DNA of 12,061 bases from Tieghemiomyces parasiticus (taxonomy: Eukaryota; Kickxellomycota; Dimargaritomycetes; Dimargaritales; Dimargaritaceae), in assembly GCA_027575765.1 (NCBI GenBank), contig JANBPT010001228.1, positions 1 to 12,061 of the forward strand, written 5' to 3'. The notes under the pieces are model-generated. The model was not told where the DNA came from. It made no database searches and saw only the letters and a list, made by a program, of their open reading frames with translations. Positions 1-7,913 of the stretch are shown one piece after another. The first letter of the stretch is position 1; each line of letters starts with the position of its first letter. Position numbers and translations under genes: made by a program.

Positions 1-250
1 CCCGTCTTTCCTCCTTACTTGACCGCCCGACCTGGGCCACAACGCACGCTCGAGCAAGGGCCTTTTTCTCTCCACTTAAGTAAACCTTAGACATCTCGCT
101 TCCTCCCTACCCTCGCCGGACCGTCGCTAGGCTACTTTCTCCTAACATCTCTGCTCCACCAAGGCCGCATTCGGTCCCCGGTCTCTTGGCCATCCGCCCC
201 CTGTTCCCCCTCCACCAGTGCCTCTCATCTCAACTCCGTCGTTCGTTACT
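1..250 (+). promoter_or_regulatory. 5' flank of BCKDHB, pyrimidine-rich
   Basis: The 250 bases before the ATG are strongly C/T-rich on the coding strand, as is common in fungal promoters and 5' leaders. No clear TATA box is visible. A TCCTAAC followed by CTCTGCTCCACCAAG near 138-164 resembles a branch point and acceptor, so a 5'-UTR intron is possible but unproven. No coding exon of another gene was recognised here. Confidence 0.3.
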
Positions 251-2055
251 ATGACCGCGCTTCGGTTTTCTCGCAGCCTGAGCAATGCTCTTGCCGCGCG
301 TCTCGTAAGGGTAGGTTACCCCCGGACTACGGGCTCTGGTCCGTCGGAGAAGAAAGGCGACATGCCATCACCTTCCCTAGCGAGGCACGTCGCCGGTACT
401 TCACTTGTGGGGTCTCCTGGCTAACCATCCCTACCATCCTACCTGTGAAAATACCTCCTATGGGCCATCCAGCCATGCCAGCCGGTCGTGACAGTGCGTC
501 GAACAATGTCCACTATGCACTCGCTCGAGGCCAAGCCTGTCAACGGGCTTCCTACGGGAGTTGCCCAGTCCAAGTTGCTCGTTCGCTCCGAGGACGAGCT
601 CTACAAATTTCCCGAGCTACAGAGCCTAGGCCTTGCAGACGGTAAATACTGCGCGGCTACGTTACTTCTTGGGTCTCACTGATAGGGTAACCAGGTCATC
701 GTCCACACTTGTGAGTGCCGATGGAGATCACTGTACTTAACCAGCCCTACGCCACTATCGTGCCTTGTATCCCTCACCGTCCACTCGCCCCTGGCTCTTA
801 CCCTGGCCCACCGCTGCAGGCCGTTTCCGCAAGTCTAACCTGTACCAGGCTGTCAATGATGCCATGCGCATCGCCCTCACTACCGACGAGACGGCCGGTA
901 AGTGTCCTACAATCGCCCCACGATGCCCCATGTACGGCCCAAACCCTGACCTACTCGACATGGGTGGTTAGACCTATCTAAACAGTGGCTTATTGTTAGC
1001 CACAGCATGTGGCAAAAATTCATCGATGTATATGTCTAGCAGAACATCCAAACCAGCATACCCACGTTGTTCACCCCTACTGCCTCCACTGCGGCTGCCT
1101 CCCTTTACCTTCCTTTTCCCTCTACCCTCCCGTCATCGCTTCTACAGTGGTCTTCGGCGAGGACGTCAAATTTGGGGGCGTATTTCGCTGCACAATGGGA
1201 CTCGCCCAAGATTTCGGCTCGGACCGCGTCTTCAACACGCCCATCGTGGAGCAGGGTATCGTGGGCTTTGGTATCGGCCTGGCCACTCTAGGCCATACAG
1301 CCATCGCCGAAATCCAGTTTGCTGACTACATCTACCCGGCCTTCGACCAACTGGTTAATGAGGCGGCCAAGTATCGTTTCCGCGCCGGTGATCAGTTTGA
1401 TTGCGGCGGTCTAACGGTACGCGCGCCCTGCGGAGCGGTGGGCCACGGCGCCCTGTACCATTCGCAGAGCCCTGAGGCCTTCTTCACCCACGCGCCCGGG
1501 CTTAAGGTGGTCATGCCGCGCGGTCCCATCCAAGCTAAGGGCCTGCTCCTGGCGGCCATTCGCGACCCCAATCCAGTGGTGTTTCTGGAACCCAAGGTAC
1601 TCTACCGCGCAGCCGTGGAGCGTATCCCCGAAGGTGATTACGAACTGCCCCTAGGGAAGGCCGAGGTCGTGAAGGAAGGCAAGGATATCACCCTCCTCGG
1701 GTGGGGCACCCAACTGTACGTCCTGGAGGATGCCATCCGTATGGCCGAGCGGGACCTCCCGGGCCTCAGCTGCGAGCTTATTGATCTACGCACCTTGTTA
1801 CCCTGGGATGTGGACACCGTGGCGCGGTCCGTAACCAAAACCGGCCGGCTGGTGGTGGCCCACGAGGCCCCGCACACCTCAGGCTTCGGCGCCGAGATCG
1901 CTGCCACCATCCAGGACCAGTGCTTCCTCAAGCTTCAGGCTCCCGTGCGCCGTGTGTGTGGTCTCGACACCCCATTCCCACTGGCGTTTGAGCGGTTTTA
2001 TCTGCCGGACCGTGTGCGCTGCTACGAGGCCATCAAGGAGACTATGAACTACTAG
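251..2055 (+). CDS. BCKDHB: Branched-chain 2-oxoacid dehydrogenase E1 beta subunit, mitochondrial (4 exons)
   Basis: Spliced model: 251-304, 482-641, 820-897, 1148-2055, giving 399 residues (human BCKDHB has 392). E1-beta pairs with E1-alpha in the mitochondrial matrix. The E1 tetramer uses thiamine diphosphate to decarboxylate the oxoacids of valine, leucine and isoleucine and passes the acyl group to E2. The ATG at 251 is the first in frame. Residues 1 to about 28 are rich in Arg, Ser, Ala and Leu and lack acidic residues, as in a mitochondrial presequence. Splice phases 0, 1 and 1 join cleanly across [25 protein letters not shown] and [15 protein letters not shown]. Glu132 in the VEQG motif matches the human Glu that contacts the ThDP pyrimidine, and His202 in [12 protein letters not shown] matches the active-site His. 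The C terminus ends in the family-typical Asn-Tyr. An acceptor at 472 would add three residues. Assignment is very secure; only the exon 1/2 junction is uncertain. Confidence 0.95.
305..481 (+). other. BCKDHB intron 1 (phase 0)
   Basis: Donor GTAAGG at 305, branch-like GGCTAAC ending at 425, acceptor CAG at 479-481. A second in-frame donor (GTAGGT at 311) and a second in-frame acceptor (CAG at 470-472) are also present, so the exact junction is a choice among phase-compatible pairs. The choice affects only the presequence. Confidence 0.7.
642..819 (+). other. BCKDHB intron 2 (phase 1)
   Basis: Donor GTAAAT at 642 and acceptor CTGCAG ending at 819. Joining G641 to GC at 820-821 gives a Gly codon and the continuous stretch [16 protein letters not shown], aligning with the conserved start of E1-beta before the FGED motif. 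Confidence 0.85.
898..1147 (+). other. BCKDHB intron 3 (phase 1)
   Basis: Donor GTAAGT at 898 and acceptor TCTACAG ending at 1147, after a long C/T-rich tract at about 1076-1145. The split codon G897+TG is Val and restores TTDETA-V-VFGEDV, which matches the family alignment without gap. Confidence 0.93.
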
Positions 2056-2402
2056 GACGGGAGGTGCGGTTTGATCCCTTGTTTCGCTGACACCGCTTCA
2101 CCCGACTGCAATTTTGAACTAGACATACTCCGCCTATTTTCAGTTCACCAAATGTATAGTTTTTCTCATTCTGGAGCGGCGACATTGTGGACATCCAAGT
2201 TTCGTGATTACGCGCCTTATTAAGACGGATTGACCGGTGAGAAGTCATTAAACAAGACTTATCTCTTTATGGAAGATAAGATTAACTTAGGGTCCGCGCG
2301 AGAGTTGCAAGGAATTAAGGGTCAGGAGGGATTAACACGGTACACGTAGACAACCAAACGAGGCGGATGGAGCAACGGTCAGAAGGAGGGGAAAGGGAAC
2401 GC
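2056..2402. other. Convergent intergenic gap, BCKDHB / KIN1
   Basis: These 347 bases lie between two stop codons that face each other, so they must hold both 3' UTRs and both poly(A) sites. The stretch is more A/T-rich than the flanking genes. It contains no ORF with family resemblance. Confidence 0.8.
2247..2252 (+). terminator. Possible poly(A) signal ATTAAA for BCKDHB
   Basis: ATTAAA, the common variant of AATAAA, lies 192 bases after the BCKDHB stop codon. No AATAAA is present in the gap. Fungal poly(A) signals are degenerate, so this is a motif match only. No equally good signal was found for the opposing kinase gene. Confidence 0.35.
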
Positions 2403-5400
2403 TCACACGCGGGCCGCAGCGGACGGGCGGTCACCTGGACCGCTCGGACGGGCTTTGATCCGAGTGGGCATCGTGGCATAACGCGGAGGGTACGCAACCG
2501 ATGAGGGTTCGTCCTCTGCCACACCGATAGGGTGCGCGTGGCGAGTCGCGCGGAAGCACACGGTCTCGTAGTTGGGTACCCGCGGGGGAGAGGGAGGACC
2601 CCGTGGGCCGCGGAGACTGGCTAAACGGCGACGGTAGCTGGTGGCCCAGGTCGTGCGAGGATCCGTTGGACCGATCGTGTTGGTGGTGGCGGTGATGGCC
2701 GTGGCGGATGACGAGGAGGATGGAGCCGGTGATGCGAGTTTAGGCCGGGCCACAGTGGCCACCCGGCGTGGGACGTAGTGGCTCGGGCGACGAGGTGGGA
2801 CAGGGATTTCTTTAAGGAGAGCTGAAACGGCCGTAACGGTGGTGGGGGCAGGTCTGGTGGGAACCAAGGGTTCCACATGGACTTTAGGCGCCACTGCCGT
2901 CGATACCATGCGGGTGAGATAGTCCCGGAACCGCTGGTACTTGACCCGGTGGCCTGACAGCCGGTGGACCACCACGGCCCATCGTTGTGGACCTTCCACC
3001 CGGACCACCTCAAGATGTACACCACACGAGTAGCGCTCAAGGGCTTCGCTCTCCTTGTCACCAAGTGATGGGGTGTACTGGCCGATGAGGGTCAGACTGG
3101 GATGGTCGACCGGGACTAGGCAGCGTCTGGCCAATCCGGAAAATAAGGTACTGTCCACGGAGCTTGTACGGGTAGCGGTGGCCACCGTCGTCTTTTTAGT
3201 CGCGGAACTCTGACCAGTCGCTTTGGGCAGGCAAGCGCCAAGGGCCTGACGACGTAGGCGGGCCAGAATAGATGCCGCGGCGGTTTTCTCGGCAGCAGTG
3301 GGATCCGAAACCTCACCGGGCAGTTCTTTAGACCCGTCGGGACTGCGCCACACCACCTGACGTCGGTTCCGGCGCTCACGCCGGCGGTGACGGGGCTCGC
3401 CACGACCGTTCCGACGGTCCTTCTCCTGGAGGGCCTTCAAACGTCTCAGTTTTCGCTCGTCAATCACTGCCGACCCGAACAGCAGGTACCGCTTTATGAT
3501 GGCCCGGCGGACTAGAGGGTCGGCGTCGACTTCGGTGAGGGACGGCCGGTATACTTTGGGGGCCTTACACTGGCGGGGGTCCGACCGGTTCCGCCCGCGA
3601 ACCCAGTAGAGCAGACCCTGGCGGCTGTGGGTTCGGCTACGACGATGAGTTGAGGCGGTAGGCGAGGGATCTTCACCGCTACTCTCCGAGGACCCCGATT
3701 GGGAGCTGGGCGGGGGTTGGCGGGTAGAAACGTAGCGGTACACCACACTGCTGCCCTCCAGAAATCCCACTAGCTGCCCGAGCACTTGTTCTTTAGTGAG
3801 GCCGTTGCAGCGCCGCGGGAAGGTGATCCGGTGGGACCAGGCCTCGAAGGCGCCAATACTGCGCAGGGTCATGTCAGCCAGTTGGGTGGCGTCGAGCACA
3901 GGGGCGAGAGGACGAGACGAAGTCAGCGAGGGCGAGTGAAGGAGGGGTCGGGATTCACCGGCAGGGAAAGTGGGTGGGTCGGCCCGGCGTGGCCAGGGCA
4001 CCAGGCTGACCGAAGAAGCAGGTCGGGATCCAATGTGGCCCGAGAGAACGGAGTTAGGCAGGGGACGCCCAGCGAGGGGACTGCCGCCGAGGGCCTCGGT
4101 TCGTCGGCCCCACACGGGGTCACCGACGGGCTCCGTCAATTGAGGTGGGGGGACCGCCGCCGGTCCTGCAGTGGCGGGACTGGGTCGCCGGTTCTCGATT
4201 TTAAAGAAATGCAGGCTATGTAGGATGGAGGACGAGACCCGCTGGAGTACCGACGCAGAATCCGCTGGGTGGAGGTCGTACCGGGGTGGTTGAACCCCAT
4301 GGTCACTGTCTCCTAGTCTAGGATACTGAGAATGACAGGAAAGTTGGCCCGGGGTATCGGGTTGGGTGGTAGTGGTGGTGGTAAACGAGTCCTCAATATC
4401 CACCGATAGGTTCTGAAGGATGGATCGAGACAGCGAGGCGGAGCCCAAGCCCAGACCTAACCCAGCCAGGGAGTCGCGTGGACCACCTTCCACAAAGGAG
4501 GAGTCAAAATCCAGGCGGGTTGACGTCGGGGCGGCCAGCCACCGGTGCTTACGCATCTGCTCGGAGATGAGGTGGTACAGGGACACGACGGGGCAGTTGC
4601 GTACCTCGACCAGAGCCTTGGTGTCCACGGCGTAGGCAAACGGGAGACGGCACTCGGTTGGGACTGGGGAGAGCGGACCGCGCTGGGTGAGGGTCGGGAG
4701 AAACCGTCCGCGTTCAATGAGCTCCTCGAGTTCGCGCTGAACTGAAGCCACGTCGCGGAACAGACAGGTGGCTACCTCGGCCACGACCTGAGGGTTGAGT
4801 ACGGCAGCTATCTGGAGGGTGTTGTTGGCGATGGTGAGCGGCGGTAACACGGCCGAGGGGTTGGTTAAACCAGTGATACCGGTGGTGGTCGGCAAGCCGG
4901 CGAGACCCAAAGCGCCGTGGGTCACCTGATCCGTCGCGGTGGCCGACCCGGTGGATACGACGGGAGGGGACATCCACGCATGGATGACCACACTCTCGAG
5001 GGCAATCCGGCGTCCAACGTCCGGATCGAGCATCCGAATCAGGAGGTCCTGCAGGGGTTCGGACATGGCCCCCGGGATCCAAAAGTTGCCCGCCGCAATG
5101 TTCTCAAAGTTCTTGGCCACCGATGGGTCACCGAAGGGTAGCATGCCCGTGGTCATCACGTAGAGGAGGACACCCAACGACCAGACATCCACTTCGGGCC
5201 CCGTGTACTTTTCACCCCGCAAAATCTCGGGTGCGGTGTAGGGAATGGAGCCACAGGCGGTGGCCAGCTGGGACTGCTTATCGAAGAAGTTGGCCAGGCC
5301 GAAATCTATCAGCTTGACTGCCTTGGTATGCCGCGTGATCATGACATTTTCCAGCTTAAGGTCGCGGTGGATGATAGAGTGGGCGTGGCAGAACCCTATC

Positions 5401-6590
5401 GGTCGCAAACAGGGGAGGGAGGGGAGGTGGGATCGGGGGGAGGGTGGGTAAGTACAGGAATCAGGGCGAGTGACATTGGCTAGTGGGGTAAAGGAAAGTC
5501 GGTGGCCATGAAAAATAGCCCGTAAAAACCTGCGGGACGGCCAGGGGCAGATTGACTGAGGACTGACTGGCGATGAAACCTAAGGCCTGTCACTCTGCCC
5601 CTATCACTCCGTCACCGCACGTGCCACTCGTCAGACTGAGTACAGCAGTGGATGCTAGCAAGAGGCAAGTCGATCTTGCCAACCCCCCGCCTCGACAACC
5701 TAGGCAGATGCGTAAACAAATGGTGAAAGGTGGGATCGTTGTGGCGACGAGAAGAGATAATCGAACGGCCCACGCTGTCTACCGACTAGGGTTTGTTTAC
5801 ATTCCACCCCCCCAAAAAAGTGACCAGTCATAGACCAACACCCCTGGATTGCAAACCGCTCAGGAACGAACAGTGAGGCTCAAAAATAAGGTCACCGTAA
5901 GGATATTGACCCCATGGCCAGCCAGATACTGACGGTCAAGGTGAACGGTAAATGTAGGGGAAATCGAAGCCGTGATGGATGAGCCGTTGACTTACCCACC
6001 GACTGGACGACTTGTTTGAAATACTGGCGGGCTTTGCCCTCGCTCAAACCGCTGCGGCCGATACGTTCGGACAGCGTGATACCGTCGATAAACTCGTAAA
6101 ACAGGTAGAAATGGGTATCCGTAGCACGGAAGTCACGGAGCTGGATGATACCAGGGTGCTGTTCGCCCAGGAAACGCGACAAGTTGGCCTCACGGAGGAC
6201 GCGCTGGTCAAGGGTGCGGGCGCGCTTGGCCTCAGGGTGGTCCTTGCGGTGCTTGTGCTTCGGGTACCGCTTAATGATCTTTACCGCCATATGCTCCTGG
6301 GTGAGTGCGTTGCGAACCAGTTTGACTTTTCCGTAGCTGCCCTGACCGAGGCTACGGAGAATCTCATACTCGCCGAGCGGCGTGCGGAGTAAGGCTCGAC
6401 GCGAGCGTTTGAGCGAGATGGCGGGGCCCCGAGCTGCCGTGGCCAATGTGGTGGTAGTGGCGGTGGTAGTAGTGGCAAGGTGTGAATCTGGTCTACGACC
6501 ATCGGCCAGACTCTGCCGTGGACGCAAGCTGGGGGTAGCTGGGCTGCTCATGCTGTAGGAGTATTGGTATCCAGAGGTGGCGCCGATCAT
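2403..6590 (-). CDS. KIN1: Kin1-like (MARK/Par-1 group) serine/threonine kinase with KA1-like domain (2 exons)
   Basis: Spliced model on the minus strand: 6590-5996, then 5395-2403, giving 1195 residues. The kinase domain spans about 76-340. It has the glycine loop GQGSYG (82-87), the ATP-binding Lys104 in AVK, helix-C Glu134, catalytic HRD (Asp210), DFG (229-231), activation-loop Thr244 and APE (253-255), so it should be active. A basic insert (about 108-128) before REANL, the pattern HPGIIQL with HFYLFYEF, and YTGPEVDVWS are Kin1 hallmarks. After the kinase come a UBA-like stretch (about 393-432), a VVSLYHLISEQ segment (about 462-482), long Ser/Pro/Thr-rich linkers, and a KA1-like region (about 955-1030, core SGHRVKYQRFRDYL) of the type that binds acidic phospholipids. 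Characterised Kin1 proteins act at the cell cortex in polarity, exocytosis and wall integrity. The 165 residues after KA1 are unusual. The start could instead be the ATG at 6551. The gene symbol reflects homology, not proven orthology. Confidence 0.88.
4365..4382 (-). repeat. ACC triplet tract coding six Thr in the Kin1 linker
   Basis: Six consecutive Thr codons, five ACC and one ACT, lie in the Ser/Pro-rich linker of the kinase. It is a short near-pure microsatellite and could be variable between strains. Confidence 0.75.
5396..5995 (-). other. KIN1 intron, 600 nt, phase 1
   Basis: On the minus strand the donor is GTAAGT starting at 5995 and the acceptor is CGATAG ending at 5396, after a C-rich polypyrimidine tract. 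The split Gly codon (G5996+GG at 5395-5394) gives KQVVQSV-G-FCHAHSIIHRDLK with no gap against kinases, so the junction is well supported. This intron is two to five times longer than the others in the window. It holds an 86-codon ATG-initiated plus-strand ORF (5573-5833) of no recognised family, and otherwise nothing I can name. Confidence 0.92.
5411..5449 (+). repeat. G-rich tract in the KIN1 intron
   Basis: At least five runs of three to six G occur within 40 bases on the plus strand. On the transcribed pre-mRNA they read as a C-rich polypyrimidine tract just before the acceptor, which is their simplest explanation. The plus strand could form a G-quadruplex. Confidence 0.6.
6447..6473 (-). 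repeat. ACN-type triplet tract coding a Thr run in the Kin1 N terminus
   Basis: Nine codons, eight Thr and one Ala, at residues 40-48, mostly ACC/ACT with small variation. It lies in the disordered leader before the kinase domain. The synonymous variation argues against a recent expansion. Confidence 0.75.
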
Positions 6591-7841
6591 TAACAGCACG
6601 GAGTTACGGGTGCCGGTTGGTACGGTACAAGGGGTGGTCAGTGGATTGGGTATGGAAGGGTGGGCGACACTGAAGTCGCTTTAATAGGGAGACCGAAAGC
6701 GCAGAGGGTCGCCAGGTCAAAGTGCGACAATCCAGACGCACTTTGGAGGAATATGAGATGGAGGGCGCCCGAGTAAGGACGAGACCGCCGGAGACCCTCT
6801 CCTAGTAAATCACCCAAGCTCCCTAGTTGCTTCACATGGGCCAACCCGGCCCCATGATATATCCCGCCCCCATTCTTTGGCAGGCCGGAGTGGTGGTCGC
6901 CTATCAACGGCTGATTGACCGAGCGGATACCGTAGTGATCAAAGCTTACATGTATCGAGGGACAGACTGGCGACGGTAGATAGTGGTGGACAGGCACGCG
7001 AGCTAGCAGCAGAGCCGATGGACGGGGATGTCGAATGAGGGGGTATGGGTGAACGTAGGTGGTCAGCTTATTATAATATGGGTGTAGGTAACGTTACAAA
7101 ATGCAAAGTCGTGGGGTTGAGAGGTATGTGCGGGTGGTAGTCATGAATGATTGTAAAATAATGAATGGGCAATCCTCGGCGTAGCGCTGAACAGGGATAC
7201 TATTTCCGCGGCAGAAATGCACCCAGTGAAACCTCTTTATACCTGCCATCTCCACCCCCGCCCTTGGTTGTAACCGTGGAGATAGCACTGCTTTACGCAG
7301 TGCCAACTTTCCATCATCTCCGCACAAAGCAAATCATCCAACTCCACCTTGCGGACTATTTTTAGCCCCTCTAACAGGACTATCGAGTCCACAGGGCCTG
7401 ATTTAGCTAGACTTCGATCGCGAACGATGCAACTGATTCTGACCCATCTCCACCTTCGGCCCGCACCGTCGACCGGTTTGGGTCTCCAACGACTGGCTCG
7501 CATTAGCCCCTTGCCCATGCGCAGCCCTGCCCCTTTTTCCCCCGCACGCCCGCGAATGGGACCGGTAGTTTGCTCACCCCCTTTCGTCGTTTGCGTTCAG
7601 GGCTGCTATGCCCCTGGCAATGTAGGAGAAAGGGATGGAGAGAGTAAGTAAGAACGGAGGCGCTAGCCCAATTGAGTAGCCTGCGAAAGTACCATCCAGC
7701 TTGCAATAGGTAGGAACGGATGTCGCGAATACCCCTACACCATGACGAATAGATGGTGGTACAAAACACTCGAAGCAATTGGATTCCCCATCCAATCAAA
7801 GAACTATATTTACACATCTGATTTTATGGTACTCAAGGTAA

Positions 7842-7847
7842 TTTAAT
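7842..7847 (-). terminator. Possible poly(A) signal ATTAAA of the serine dehydratase gene
   Basis: On the minus strand ATTAAA lies about 67 bases after the TGA at 7916-7914. A TATATATA run at 7880-7873 lies between the stop and this hexamer, resembling the TATATA efficiency element upstream of yeast poly(A) sites. The pair is plausible but untested. Confidence 0.45.
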
Positions 7848-7872
7848 AGCTGCATGCGGATAGTAGATAGAA

Positions 7873-7880
7873 TATATATA
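7873..7880 (-). terminator. TATATATA, possible 3'-end efficiency element
   Basis: An alternating TA run 34 bases downstream of the dehydratase stop codon. Position and sequence fit a fungal polyadenylation efficiency element. It could be read as a TATA box on the plus strand, but that would drive only antisense RNA across the dehydratase gene. Confidence 0.35.
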
Positions 7881-7913
7881 AGAACGTCCCATTCAAAGCC
7901 GTGGTTATGCGCT

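Larger units (their letters stand above)
6591..7913. other. Intergenic region between KIN1 and the serine dehydratase gene
   Basis: No gene could be supported. Both neighbours read on the minus strand, so the left part is the KIN1 promoter and leader and the right part is the dehydratase 3' UTR. Several short ORFs occur on both strands (for example 6638-6997, 7237-7518 and 7349-7651). They overlap each other, match nothing I recognise and show no splice pattern joining them into a family domain. A/T-rich patches are at about 7068-7080 and 7860-7885. A TATA-like GGCGGGATATAT (minus strand) at 6857-6868 lies 267 bases before the KIN1 ATG. Confidence 0.6.

Noticed and set aside
1638..1931. 97-codon minus-strand ORF opposite BCKDHB
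   Set aside because: Antisense shadow of a highly conserved coding exon.
2621..3064. 147-codon minus-strand ORF inside KIN1
   Set aside because: It lies in another frame of the long kinase exon, starts without ATG context, and has no family resemblance. The kinase frame carries the KA1-like region here.
3786..4223. 145-codon plus-strand ORF opposite KIN1
   Set aside because: Antisense shadow of a G+C-rich coding exon; composition is Gly/Arg/Ser-rich with no domain.
6638..6997. 119-codon minus-strand ORF before KIN1
   Set aside because: No recognisable domain and no splice connection to the kinase frame; probably chance in the promoter region.
7237..7817. Overlapping ORFs of 93, 100 and 104 codons on both strands
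   Set aside because: Mutually overlapping, without domains or splice logic; some lack an ATG start. Not enough to call a gene.
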